Source of the DNA: Nitrospinota bacterium
Lineage (GTDB): Bacteria; Nitrospinota; Nitrospinia; Nitrospinales; Nitrospinaceae
Assembly (NCBI GenBank): GCA_029879645.1
Contig: JAOUPX010000006.1
Span: 1 to 56,657, forward strand
Reading direction: 5' to 3'
Length of the DNA: 56,657 nt
The translations under genes were made by a program, and so were the position numbers. Numbering within the stretch: position 1 is the first letter of the stretch; each line of letters starts with the position of its first letter. Of this stretch, positions 33,616 through 42,836 are shown piece after piece. Below the pieces are notes generated by a model, which had not been told where the DNA came from, made no database searches, and was given only the letters and a program-made list of their open reading frames with translations.

Positions 33616-35736
33616 ATGGATCTCTCCGAAAGTAAAATTTTAAAACTCCTGCGGGCGAAAACCAACCGGCCCATGAAGTTTTCCGAGTTGATGAAGTTGT
33701 TCGCTATTCCCGAGGACCAGCGGCGGGAGTTCCGCGCCCAGCTCAAGGAAATGGCAGCCGAGGGCTCGGTGGTCAAACTGCGGGGCGGACGCTACGGCCT
33801 GCCGGATGAGATGAACCTGATCCCCGGGGTCCTGTCCGGCCATCCGGACGGCTATGGCTTTGTCGTGACCGAAGACGATTCGGAGGATATCTACATCAGC
33901 CGGCACAAGCTGAACGGCGCCATGCACAACGATCACGTTCTAGTAAGCATCGAATCGCGCGTGCACCGCTTTGGGAGGCCGGAGGGGCGGATCGTTCGCA
34001 TTCTGGAACGCCGCACCACCACCCTGGTCGGTTTGTTCGAAGCCTTGAACCGAGACGGCTGGGTGATCCCCTCCGAGCACAAATATTTTCAGGATGTATT
34101 CGTTCCCGGCAAGGAAAAGAAAGGCGCGAAACCGGGGCAGTTGGTCTCGGTGGAAATTACCACGTATCCGACGCGGCATAATCCTCCAGTAGGACGTGTG
34201 GTCAAGATACTGGGCGACGCCAACGACCCGGAAGTGGAACTGCGCTCCATCATCCACAAGTTCGGGGTGCGCCAGGAATTTTCACCCAAGGTCCAAAATC
34301 AGGTGCAGAAAATCACCGGACTCATCAGCGACCGTGAAAGAAAAGAGAGGCGCGACCTCACTGATGAAATGATTTTTACCATCGACGGCGAACGCGCCAA
34401 GGATTTTGACGACGCTGTCTCACTGGATACCACCGAGGACGGTTACGTGCTGGGAGTCCATATCGCCGACGTCAGTCATTACGTAACAGAAAACAGTCCA
34501 CTCGATAAGGAAGCCCTGGAACGTGCCACCAGCATCTATTATGCCGATGGGGTCATCCCCATGCTGCCGTTCGAATTGTCCAACGAGATGTGCAGCCTCA
34601 AACCGCAAGAGGAACGCCTGACCCTGAGTGCGTCGATCACCTTCGACAAACAGGGAAACGTATTGGACTACGAAATTTTCAACTCCATAATCAAGAGCCA
34701 ATTCCGGTTCACCTACAACCAGGTGGCGGAAATGCTCAAAGCGGGATCAACGGAAAAACAATACGAAGCGGCCCTGCCGGTCTTACAGAACATGCTCGAA
34801 CTCAGCCAGATGCTTCGCAAACGCCGGTTCCAGGAGGGAAGCGTCGACTTCAACATCCCGGAGCCGGAAATTCTGATGGACGAAAAAGGCCATGTTCAAA
34901 ATATCATTAAAGCGGAGCATAACGTGGCGCATGAGTTGATCGAGGAATTCATGCTGGCCGCCAACCGGGTGGTGGCCGAGCATCTGGATAAAAAAAACCT
35001 GCCGGGAATTCACCGTATCCACGAAGCTCCGGACCAGGACAAACTGCACCGGTTCCAGGAATTCATCAAAGACATCGGCTTCCGGCTTCCTTCTCTGCGC
35101 AACGTGAAGTCGGAACATCTCCAAAACCTGCTGACGCGGGTACGGGACCATGCTGAGGAGCGAACCATCAACCTCCTGCTGTTGCGTTCTTTAAAAAAAG
35201 CGGTGTACTCGGAGAAGGATCCGGGGCATTTCTGCCTCGGGTTTGAACATTACACCCATTTCACCTCGCCCATCCGCCGCTACCCGGATCTGGCGACGCA
35301 CCGGATGGTCAAAGCTTTTCTGGGGAAAAAGAAATCGTCCCAACAAGAGCGGAAAAAACTCCTGCCGCTGTCGCGGAGCCACGCCGAACAATCCACCACC
35401 ATGGAGATCAAGGCAATGGAAGTGGAGCGGGAAGTCGCCAACCTCCGGCGGGCGCAGTTTATGGCCGACAAAGTGGGGAGAGAATATTCGGGGCATATTG
35501 TATCGGTCACTGGTTTTGGTCTGTTCGTGGAATTGGATGATGTCTTTGTTGAGGGATTGGTTCACATTTCCAGCCTGGGGGACGATTACTATGTGCACTA
35601 CGAGCACGAGCATATGCTGAAAGGCCAGCACAAACATAAAACCTACCGCATCGGCGACGCCCTCAAGGTGCGCGTCACCCGCGTCGACATCTCCAAAAAA
35701 CAGATCGACCTTTCCCCCGTATTTCAAAAGCGTTAG
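33616..35736 (+). CDS. rnr: Ribonuclease R
   Basis: A 706-residue 3'-5' exoribonuclease (RNB family) that degrades structured RNA. Order: N-terminal winged-helix domain (to about 65), two cold-shock/OB domains (GHPDGYGFVVTED onward), catalytic RNB domain with the aspartate motif DGERAKDFDDAVSLD near 262, and a C-terminal S1 domain (YSGHIVSVTGFGLFVEL, ending SKKQIDLSPV). There is only a short basic tail after S1. ATG 33616 is preferred; TTG 33604 is in frame. It is divergent from pheT. Confidence 0.97.
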   Translation: MDLSESKILKLLRAKTNRPMKFSELMKLFAIPEDQRREFRAQLKEMAAEGSVVKLRGGRYGLPDEMNLIPGVLSGHPDGYGFVVTEDDSEDIYISRHKLNGAMHNDHVLVSIESRVHRFGRPEGRIVRILERRTTTLVGLFEALNRDGWVIPSEHKYFQDVFVPGKEKKGAKPGQLVSVEITTYPTRHNPPVGRVVKILGDANDPEVELRSIIHKFGVRQEFSPKVQNQVQKITGLISDRERKERRDLTDEMIFTIDGERAKDFDDAVSLDTTEDGYVLGVHIADVSHYVTENSPLDKEALERATSIYYADGVIPMLPFELSNEMCSLKPQEERLTLSASITFDKQGNVLDYEIFNSIIKSQFRFTYNQVAEMLKAGSTEKQYEAALPVLQNMLELSQMLRKRRFQEGSVDFNIPEPEILMDEKGHVQNIIKAEHNVAHELIEEFMLAANRVVAEHLDKKNLPGIHRIHEAPDQDKLHRFQEFIKDIGFRLPSLRNVKSEHLQNLLTRVRDHAEERTINLLLLRSLKKAVYSEKDPGHFCLGFEHYTHFTSPIRRYPDLATHRMVKAFLGKKKSSQQERKKLLPLSRSHAEQSTTMEIKAMEVEREVANLRRAQFMADKVGREYSGHIVSVTGFGLFVELDDVFVEGLVHISSLGDDYYVHYEHEHMLKGQHKHKTYRIGDALKVRVTRVDISKKQIDLSPVFQKR

Positions 35737-35847
35737 ACCGCTTCACCCCTGTTTCTTTCAGATTTTTATCCACCATACGCATAAATTGAGTTACACTCCC
35801 CCTCACTTTCCGCAATCGGATATCCTCCTTCAACGGACTGGAAAAGG

Positions 35848-38391
35848 ATGACGCCTCTGCTTCCTTATTTTCTGGTTTATCTGTCGGGAATTCTCACCGC
35901 CCTGCCGGCGTCGCAGAATTTTCTGTTCCCTTATTTCCTGTCACTCGCGACGGCCACCTCCGGCGCATTTTTATTTACCCGGTCACGGCCCAGCCACCCA
36001 CTCGCGTCCATCGTTCTAATTCTACTGTTTCCCCTGGGATTCACTGCACCCGGCTGGCAGGACCGGCTGAGGCCGGATCATCACATTTTGAATCATGTCC
36101 AGGAGGGCGAACGCGCATGGGTCGAAGGCTGGATTGAAGACACCCCAACGGTATATCCCGATAAGGTTCAATATCGTCTCCGTCTGGAACAAATCTCCTA
36201 CCAAAAATCCAATCCGGTACGCGTTACCGGCATCGCCCGTATCACCCTGTACCAGAAGGCAAACCCGTTCCATAAGGGCGACCGGTTACGCTTCAATCGC
36301 ATCAAGCTGAAACGCCCGCGCAATTTCAAGAATCCGGGGCGATTCGATTATGTGCACTACACCCATTCACTGGGGATTGATGTTCTGGGTGGCGTGTCGA
36401 AACCAAAATATATCGAACGCCTGGGAACGGTGCCACTGGGAATCTTCACCACCCTGCGCGGCGCGATCAGAGAACGTATGCTGAGTTTTTTCGACCGCTC
36501 CCTGCCGGAAGACTCGGCGGCTCTGCTCAAGGCCATGTTGCTTGGAGAGAAGCATTATCTGAGCGAAGACCTGAGGCAGGCCTATATTGATACCGGCCTC
36601 GCACATCTCATGGCGGTGTCCGGCCTGCATATCGGTTTTATGGCAGGAGCCTGCTATTTCCTCCTGTACCCGCTGGTATTTTGGGTGCTCTGGAAATTTC
36701 GTTCCCAGAGGGCTCTGCTGGGACATGGCCGAAAGATCACCGCCTTGTTGTGTGTCTTTCCGGTCCTGTTCTACATGTTCCTGGTAGGGGCCAAGATTTC
36801 CGCCCTGCGCGCAGGGATGATGATTCTCGTTTATCTTTTTGCGGTACTGATCAACCGGGAAAAGCATTTATTAAATGCTCTGCTGGTCGCCGCGTTTTTG
36901 ATTTTGCTGTGGAATCCGGAAGCGGTGGTGGGTCCCGGTTTTCTGCTTTCGTTCGGCGCCCTGCTGACCATTGTTCTCACCATCCAGTTCATGGAAAAAC
37001 CTTCCGGGGACGCATTGGATCAATTGGGCGAAATGCCATGGTACCGACGAATCTCAAGAGCCCGCTTGCCCGAAGCCTCATGGGGAGCGCGTCTCTATGA
37101 TGTGTTTCAATCCACACTCTTCATCACCCTGGCCGCTTTAATGGGAACTCTGCCCATCCTGATTTATTTTTTCAATCACATCAGCATCGGCGGCATTTTC
37201 CTGAACCTGCTGTTGGTGCCGCTGACGGCTATTTTGATTCCTCTGGGCTTACTAACTTCACTGCTCGCGTTACTGTATGAACCGTTGGCGGCTTTACTGA
37301 TGCCCTTGACCGCAGGACTGCTCCAAATTTACGTCGGCCTGCCCCGGTTGGCGGCCCCCCTCCCCTTCATGTCCTTTTATGTCCCCACTCCGCCGGCCCT
37401 CTGGCCGATTCTTTACTATTCGCTATTGATCGCGATTCCTTTATGGCTGAGATCCCGAAAATCAAAGAGTAAACCGTTGCCGGAAAGCCACCATCGTTGG
37501 ACCAGGACCTATCCCTGGGGATTAGCGCTGGCATCGGTAACGTTGATCATCAGCTTTATCTGGCCTCGTTTTCCTTTTTTTAAAAACGGGGAACTGTCCG
37601 TCTATCTTCTGGACGTCGGGCAGGGTGAATCCATTTATATCGAGTTCCCCAATGGTGAAACGCTGTTGCTGGACGGCGGCGGGTATTTCCGCAACAGCCT
37701 GGACGTCGGCAAACTCGTCGTCGCCCCTTTCCTCTGGAGCCGGGGGCTGTGGGGACTCAGTTACATCGGCGCCACCCATTCCGATCATGACCATATCTCC
37801 GGCCTGGAATCGCTGGCGGGCCTGGTATCCATAGGTCATTATCTTGACCGTCGCCCTACCGTGCCGGACCGCCGCATCAACAAATTAAAATCAATCCTGA
37901 TGGACCGGAATGCCGTGCCGTTGCCTCTGGAGCCTGGAAAACCCTGGCAAGTGGGAGACGTCCGCCTGACCCTGCTCCACCCCACCCCGGAATTCATAGC
38001 CGCTTCGCCCTCGCAGGAAAGAATCGGTAACGATTTATCAATGGTCTGGAAGATCGAGTACGGCGCATTCAGCATGCTGTTGACGGGTGATATCACAGAA
38101 AAGGCAGAGCGATACCTGGTCGAGCACGCAGCGCCCCTGAAGGCGGAAATCCTGAAAGCGCCCCACCACGGAAGCCGCACGTCCAGTCATCCGGAATTTC
38201 TGCGGGCGGTGGGCGCGCGCGACGTGATCGTTTCCAGCGGACGGTTTAATGTCTTTCATCACCCGCACCCCAGTATTGTGGAACGCTACCGCCAACAGGG
38301 AGCCACCCTTTGGCGGACCGACCTGCAAGGCGCCATACGCATCACCACCAACGGCACCGATACCCGCATCACCCACCATAAGGATATGTAA
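35848..38391 (+). CDS. comEC: ComEC/Rec2-family DNA-uptake protein
   Basis: An 847-residue inner-membrane channel for single-stranded DNA uptake. It has an N-terminal membrane and OB-like domain (to about 190; VEGWIEDTPTVY near 95), the competence membrane domain (LAHLMAVSGLHIGFMAG near 250, then many helices to about 570), and a C-terminal metallo-beta-lactamase domain with GATHSDHDHISGLESL near 641 and HHGSRTSSHPEFL near 772. All parts are present and in the normal order, so the gene looks intact. A prepilin peptidase is also encoded in this window; together they are compatible with natural transformation, but no pilus genes are visible. Confidence 0.94.
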   Translation: MTPLLPYFLVYLSGILTALPASQNFLFPYFLSLATATSGAFLFTRSRPSHPLASIVLILLFPLGFTAPGWQDRLRPDHHILNHVQEGERAWVEGWIEDTPTVYPDKVQYRLRLEQISYQKSNPVRVTGIARITLYQKANPFHKGDRLRFNRIKLKRPRNFKNPGRFDYVHYTHSLGIDVLGGVSKPKYIERLGTVPLGIFTTLRGAIRERMLSFFDRSLPEDSAALLKAMLLGEKHYLSEDLRQAYIDTGLAHLMAVSGLHIGFMAGACYFLLYPLVFWVLWKFRSQRALLGHGRKITALLCVFPVLFYMFLVGAKISALRAGMMILVYLFAVLINREKHLLNALLVAAFLILLWNPEAVVGPGFLLSFGALLTIVLTIQFMEKPSGDALDQLGEMPWYRRISRARLPEASWGARLYDVFQSTLFITLAALMGTLPILIYFFNHISIGGIFLNLLLVPLTAILIPLGLLTSLLALLYEPLAALLMPLTAGLLQIYVGLPRLAAPLPFMSFYVPTPPALWPILYYSLLIAIPLWLRSRKSKSKPLPESHHRWTRTYPWGLALASVTLIISFIWPRFPFFKNGELSVYLLDVGQGESIYIEFPNGETLLLDGGGYFRNSLDVGKLVVAPFLWSRGLWGLSYIGATHSDHDHISGLESLAGLVSIGHYLDRRPTVPDRRINKLKSILMDRNAVPLPLEPGKPWQVGDVRLTLLHPTPEFIAASPSQERIGNDLSMVWKIEYGAFSMLLTGDITEKAERYLVEHAAPLKAEILKAPHHGSRTSSHPEFLRAVGARDVIVSSGRFNVFHHPHPSIVERYRQQGATLWRTDLQGAIRITTNGTDTRITHHKDM

Positions 38392-38457
38392 ATCAAATCA
38401 CTAGAGTCACCTGAAGGAAATCGGGCACCCTTTATTAGTTATAATTTACACCAACTG

Positions 38458-38486
38458 TTGTTCTTTGATGAAATCCCTGCTATCCT
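38458..38486 (+). promoter_or_regulatory. Promoter of the diguanylate cyclase gene
   Basis: TTGTTC at 38458-38463, 17-base spacer ending TGC, and TATCCT at 38481-38486, an extended -10 form. Start of transcription is expected near 38493, a leader of about 34 bases before TTG 38527. Confidence 0.5.
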
Positions 38487-38526
38487 TTGATATACGCTCA
38501 CTACCGCCATTTTCGTGGAGACCTGT

Positions 38527-39927
38527 TTGTCTAAAACCGCCAAAACTTATTTGATTTACGCCGGCCTTGGCCTGATTCCGGTATTGCTGGGCTTTATTCT
38601 ACCAGCCAAAATTGATGGAGAAACCCTCCACATCTTTACTAATCTATTCCCCTATCCCCTGTATATGGGATTTGCCCTGGTGGGTTACCTGTGCTTTAAG
38701 CTGAACCAGATCCGAATTCTTTTCTCCGTCTTGCTACTCCTGGGAATAAGCTTCCTTCTGTTCAATCCCCTTACCCTGGAACCCATGGCCATCACGGTTG
38801 AACGCCTGTACGCGGTGGTTGCCATTTCGTTTCCTCTTACATTGGCGGTCATGTTCAGCATTCGCGAAACCCGCCCCATGGATATCCCGAATTTCAGCCG
38901 ATTGCTCTCGTCCATGGTTCCTTTTATCGTGCTGGGATACCTGGCGGCTCGGGATGTACCGTTATTTCGCAAAATTGTTGGGATAAAAATTTTGGCGATA
39001 GAGAATATTTTCATACCCCAATTAACCCTGGTCTCTCTTGCGATTTTCGGAATTGTGATCGTTTTACAAAAGGATCGAATCGTTAAGCCCTTTGTTCGCG
39101 TTCTCGGAATCACCCTGATTCCTCTGTTATCAGCAGTCTGGGGCGGACTGAAAATGCATTCCGAACTGATGGGAAAATACCCGCGCCTGAATGCTCTGGT
39201 AGACAATTACGGGGGTCTGGATCCAGCAATCTTTAAGGAAAAAGCACCAAAAGGTTTTGGGTTTCTTCACGATTGGGTGGAATCCTCCTATCCTTCTCTT
39301 CCCATAGTCGCGGCCTTTACCATTATCTGCGCTATCCTGCTCCATGCTATTTTCAGAGCTTACTGGCAGAGGGTGTATATCGATGAGCTGACCGATATCT
39401 CCAACCGCCGGGCTTTGGATGAACAACTGGCACATATGTCCGGGGAATACGCCATTGCCATGATGGATATCGATCATTTCAAGGCGTTCAACGATACCTA
39501 CGGTCATGACGAGGGAGACAACGTGCTGAAACTGGTAGGCGGGCTGTTGAACGAAGAATTGGGAGACAAGGTGTACCGGTACGGCGGTGAGGAATTCTGC
39601 GCCGTATTCAGCGGCGTCAATGGGGAAGACGCCTATATGTTTGTGAATAAAGTGCGCCGGAAACTGGAGGAACGGGATTTTTACATACGCAAACCCAATT
39701 CCAAACGAGAGCAAACTTCGGCCTCCGACCGGAAAAAGAAAAAAAACAATGGCAAAAAAGTTCAGGTCACCATCAGCATCGGCCTGGCCAGTCCGGACAA
39801 ACAAGCTAAAACTCCGGAGGAGGTAATCAAGCTGGCCGACCAGGCCCTGTATAAGGCCAAGAAAAAAGGCCGAAATTGCGTGGTGGTCTGGGCCATGGAA
39901 AACAAAAAAACCTCGACCACCGTTTAA
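38527..39927 (+). CDS. Membrane-bound diguanylate cyclase (GGDEF domain)
   Basis: A 466-residue protein. Residues 1-280 contain about seven membrane helices, with a soluble loop near 215-255, that could sense a signal in the membrane. Residues 290-455 form a GGDEF domain: DELTDISNRRALDEQL, the metal-binding DIDHFKAFNDTYGHDEGD, and the active-site loop RYGGEEF near 352. The position of an RxxD inhibitory site before the loop is ELGD here, so product inhibition at this site is unlikely. A lysine-rich insert (KKKKNNGKK) interrupts the domain near 405. TTG 38527 is taken as start since GTGGAG is 6 bases upstream; GTG 38515 is an alternative. Confidence 0.9.
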   Translation: MSKTAKTYLIYAGLGLIPVLLGFILPAKIDGETLHIFTNLFPYPLYMGFALVGYLCFKLNQIRILFSVLLLLGISFLLFNPLTLEPMAITVERLYAVVAISFPLTLAVMFSIRETRPMDIPNFSRLLSSMVPFIVLGYLAARDVPLFRKIVGIKILAIENIFIPQLTLVSLAIFGIVIVLQKDRIVKPFVRVLGITLIPLLSAVWGGLKMHSELMGKYPRLNALVDNYGGLDPAIFKEKAPKGFGFLHDWVESSYPSLPIVAAFTIICAILLHAIFRAYWQRVYIDELTDISNRRALDEQLAHMSGEYAIAMMDIDHFKAFNDTYGHDEGDNVLKLVGGLLNEELGDKVYRYGGEEFCAVFSGVNGEDAYMFVNKVRRKLEERDFYIRKPNSKREQTSASDRKKKKNNGKKVQVTISIGLASPDKQAKTPEEVIKLADQALYKAKKKGRNCVVVWAMENKKTSTTV

Positions 39928-40026
39928 TTGCCGATTTCTCGGACCAGCAGTTTTCCCATTGAGAAGCCCCTGAAAATCTGATATAACCTTACTTTCCAAT
40001 TAATATCCAACCTTTGAGGATGTTTC

Positions 40027-40239
40027 ATGGCTACACTGGAGCAGTTGAAAACCCATATTTCCAATACCAAGAGCAAACTGGACGGAGCCCAAAAAAAAGC
40101 GGGCGATGCCAAGTACGATCCGGATGTCCGCAAAATCCAGAAAAAATACAAACGATTGACCCGCAAAGTGGGAAAGATCGTTTATATGGAAAAGAAAAAA
40201 GAAGAAAAAGCGAAAAAGAAAAAAGGCGGCGGAGCGTAG
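40027..40239 (+). CDS. Small lysine-rich protein of unknown function
   Basis: A 70-residue protein with AGGA 7 bases before the ATG. It is helical and highly basic, with a lysine/glutamate-rich end (MEKKKEEKAKKKKGGG). Resemblance to other lysine-rich small proteins could reflect RNA or ribosome binding, but I do not recognise a family. It stands between the diguanylate cyclase (99 bases upstream) and gatC, and its stop codon lies in the loop of a terminator-like hairpin. Confidence 0.65.
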   Translation: MATLEQLKTHISNTKSKLDGAQKKAGDAKYDPDVRKIQKKYKRLTRKVGKIVYMEKKKEEKAKKKKGGGA

Positions 40240-40257
40240 TCTCACCGCCTGTTTTTT
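40224..40257 (+). terminator. Terminator overlapping the end of the lysine-rich gene
   Basis: AGGCGG (40224-40229) pairs with CCGCCT (40245-40250), loop of 15 bases, then GTTTTTT to 40257. The 5' arm lies in the last codons of the 70-residue gene and its stop codon in the loop. It would separate that gene from gatC. Confidence 0.5.
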
Positions 40258-40274
40258 CCTTCCCGGTCCCCATC

Positions 40275-40559
40275 ATGTCTTCCAACTCCTTTGACATTGA
40301 AAAGATTGCCCGCCTGGCTCGCTTAAAGCTCACGGCAGAGGAACAGACTCGACTGGGTCAGCAGTTCACCGGGATTCTCGAACACATCGATCAATTGAAT
40401 CAGCTGGACACGGAAAGCGTGGAGCCGACATCCCACGTTCTGCCTCTCCAAAACGTTTTCCGCGAGGACGAAGCGAAACAAATCTTTTCAGACGGGAAAT
40501 TTCTCCTCCTGGCGCCGCGACAGGACAAGGACCACTACGAAGTTCCGCAGATCATCTGA
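40275..40559 (+). CDS. gatC: Aspartyl/glutamyl-tRNA amidotransferase subunit C
   Basis: A 94-residue chaperone-like subunit of the GatCAB amidotransferase. Motifs [17 protein letters not shown] and [32 protein letters not shown] are family signatures. ATG 40275 fits; further in-frame starts upstream run through the terminator and the 70-residue gene in another frame. gatA starts 2 bases after the stop, so translation is coupled. gatB is not in the window. Confidence 0.95.
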   Translation: MSSNSFDIEKIARLARLKLTAEEQTRLGQQFTGILEHIDQLNQLDTESVEPTSHVLPLQNVFREDEAKQIFSDGKFLLLAPRQDKDHYEVPQII

Positions 40560-40560
40560 T

Positions 40561-42012
40561 ATGCATCAGCCCACGATCACCCAGGCCCATCATCACCTCT
40601 TGGAAAAAAAATATTCCGCAGTGGAACTGCTGGACGCCGTTTACAAACGCATCGATGCGGTAGACGGACAGGTGCAGGCTTACGTCCACCTGACGCGCGA
40701 TATCGCACGTCAACAGGCGGAGGAAGCGGACCGGAAATTGGCCGCCGGCGAAGACGCGCCTCTGCTGGGCGTTCCCATAGCCATCAAAGATCTGATCTGC
40801 ATGAAAGATACGCGCACCACCTGTGCCTCGCATATCCTGGAAAACTTTGTATCTCCTTATGACGCCACCGTCGTCAAGCGGCTGAAGGAAGCCGGGGCGG
40901 TGCTCATCGGAAAAACCAACATGGACGAATTCGCCATGGGCTCGTCCAACGAAAACTCATACTTCCACCCCACTAAAAATCCGTGGAACCTGAACCACGT
41001 ACCCGGAGGCTCCAGCGGAGGTTCGGGCGCGGCGGTGGCGGCCAACGAATGCATGGGCGCTCTGGGAAGCGATACCGGAGGTTCGATCCGGCAACCGGCC
41101 GCCTTCTGTGGAGTCACAGGACTTAAACCCACTTACGGGCGGGTGTCGCGCTTCGGACTGGTGGCGTTCGCGTCGTCGTTCGACCAGATCGGCCCGATGA
41201 CCAAAACAGCGGAAGACGCGGCGGTGCTGATGAACGTGATCGGCGGACACGATCCGATGGACTCCACCTCCGCTGATATTGAACTACCGGATTTCACCGC
41301 TACCTTGTCGAACGACATTAAAGGACTGAGGATTGGAATTCCCAAGGAATATTTCGCGGAAGGTTTGAATGCGGACGTCGAGAAGGCGGTACAGGAAGCC
41401 ATCCGGCATCTGGAGTCGATGGGCATGCAGACCGTCGAGGTATCCCTGCCGCATACTGAATACGCTGTGGCGACCTATTACATCCTCGCCTGCGCCGAGG
41501 CCAGCGCCAATCTGTCACGCTACGATGGGGTCAAGTACGGTTACCGTTCGAAACACTCGGATAATCTTTTGGACATGTACACCAACACGCGCGAGGAGGG
41601 ATTCGGCGAGGAAGTGAAGCGGCGGATTCTGCTCGGCACGTTCGTGCTCAGTTCCGGTTATTACGACGCATATTATCTAAAAGGCCAGAAAGCACGGACG
41701 CTGATCAAACAGGATTTCGAGGAAGCGTTCAAGAAGTGCGATGTGATGGCGGGACCCATCGCGCCGGCCACGGCCTTCAAGCTGGGCGAAAAACTGGACG
41801 ATCCTCTACAGATGTATCTGTCCGACATCTTCACCATCTCCGCCAACCTGGCAGGGATTCCAGCGATGTCGATCCCCTGCGGTCAGTCCAGCGACAACCT
41901 GCCTATCGGCCTGCAGTTGATGGGCAAGCATTTCGATGAAGCAACGCTCCTCAATGTCGCCCACCAATACCAAACCACCACCGACCACCACCTGAAGCAT
42001 CCTGAGCTTTAA
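40561..42012 (+). CDS. gatA: Aspartyl/glutamyl-tRNA amidotransferase subunit A
   Basis: A 483-residue amidase that hydrolyses glutamine and supplies ammonia to convert misacylated Glu-tRNA-Gln (and Asp-tRNA-Asn) to the correct form. The amidase signature is clear: [14 protein letters not shown] near 143 and [17 protein letters not shown] near 165, with the Ser-Ser-Lys catalytic set (Lys in VPIAIKDLI near 79). The glutaminyl-tRNA indirect route is thus implied. The gene ends 1 base from the convergent DUF4197 gene. Confidence 0.97.
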   Translation: MHQPTITQAHHHLLEKKYSAVELLDAVYKRIDAVDGQVQAYVHLTRDIARQQAEEADRKLAAGEDAPLLGVPIAIKDLICMKDTRTTCASHILENFVSPYDATVVKRLKEAGAVLIGKTNMDEFAMGSSNENSYFHPTKNPWNLNHVPGGSSGGSGAAVAANECMGALGSDTGGSIRQPAAFCGVTGLKPTYGRVSRFGLVAFASSFDQIGPMTKTAEDAAVLMNVIGGHDPMDSTSADIELPDFTATLSNDIKGLRIGIPKEYFAEGLNADVEKAVQEAIRHLESMGMQTVEVSLPHTEYAVATYYILACAEASANLSRYDGVKYGYRSKHSDNLLDMYTNTREEGFGEEVKRRILLGTFVLSSGYYDAYYLKGQKARTLIKQDFEEAFKKCDVMAGPIAPATAFKLGEKLDDPLQMYLSDIFTISANLAGIPAMSIPCGQSSDNLPIGLQLMGKHFDEATLLNVAHQYQTTTDHHLKHPEL

Positions 42013-42013
42013 C

Positions 42014-42739
42014 TCATTTCCCCCGCATAGAACCAAAAACGTCTTTGAGAAGTTCGGTCACGCGGGCGGCGGGATCGCGCCGGATTTTTTTCTCTTCCTC
42101 GGCAACCATAACGAACAAACCGTCCAGCCCCTTTTCCGTCACGTAAGCGTCGAGGTCGACAGGCACCGGCGAGGCGATGGGCAGTCGCTTGAGTGGCTCG
42201 ACCATCTGCTTGTACAGGCGCGTCACGCCCACTTTATTCATGCTGTCGGTGATGATGGGGCGAAACAATCCGGCGATAGCGATTGAAGTTTTTGCCCGGA
42301 GATAATCCGTGGCGGCGGTATCGGGTCCGTTCAAAATCCGGCGGGCATCGTCGAACGTCATCTGGGTAATAGCGTCGATAAAAATAGCCTTCGCTTTTGG
42401 CGCGGCCTGCTCGGCGGCGGTGTTCATGCTGTGTTCGAAATCGTCGACCACCTTGCCGAATCCGAATTTTCTCAACAAGTCGCCGGTCTGCTGGATTTCC
42501 TGGGGGAGAAGGATTTTGATCGCCTGGTTTTTGAAGTAACCACCGACCCGGGAAACATCCACCACCGCATTACCGGTACCGATAGAGAGTGCTTCCTTCA
42601 GTCCGGCAATGATCTTGCCCAGCGAGTTGGTTTGGGGCATGGATGACTGCACGTTTTTTGCAAACTGATCCAACTCGGCACACCCCGCCATCATAAACAT
42701 CACAATAAATAATCCCATAGTTTTTCGGACCAATGGCAT
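42014..42739 (-). CDS. DUF4197 family lipoprotein
   Basis: A 241-residue protein. A lipoprotein signal (FIVMFMMAGC, Cys near 20) precedes a domain matching DUF4197: GLKEALSIGTGNAVVDVS, YFKNQAIKILLPQEI, GVTRLYKQM, LDAYVTEKGLDGLFVMVAEEEKKIRRDPAARVTELLKDVFG in parts. Function of the family is unknown; the location is periplasmic or membrane-anchored. GGAG lies 7 bases before the ATG. A good promoter is found about 40 bases upstream, so it is likely monocistronic. Confidence 0.85.
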   Translation of the reverse strand: MPLVRKTMGLFIVMFMMAGCAELDQFAKNVQSSMPQTNSLGKIIAGLKEALSIGTGNAVVDVSRVGGYFKNQAIKILLPQEIQQTGDLLRKFGFGKVVDDFEHSMNTAAEQAAPKAKAIFIDAITQMTFDDARRILNGPDTAATDYLRAKTSIAIAGLFRPIITDSMNKVGVTRLYKQMVEPLKRLPIASPVPVDLDAYVTEKGLDGLFVMVAEEEKKIRRDPAARVTELLKDVFGSMRGK

Positions 42740-42777
42740 ACACCCTCTCCTTCAGACTCTAATTTATTGATCTATTT

Positions 42778-42806
42778 AGTGTAACGGCAATTATCGCCTC
42801 AGGCAA
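42778..42806 (-). promoter_or_regulatory. Sigma-70-type promoter for the DUF4197 gene
   Basis: On the minus strand TTGCCT (42806-42801), 17-base spacer, TACACT (42783-42778). Each hexamer matches 4 of 6 consensus bases. Start near 42771, a leader of about 30 bases that includes the GGAG site. Confidence 0.5.
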
Positions 42807-42836
42807 CGGATTGCGCCCGGTAGTCTTCTCTGCCCG

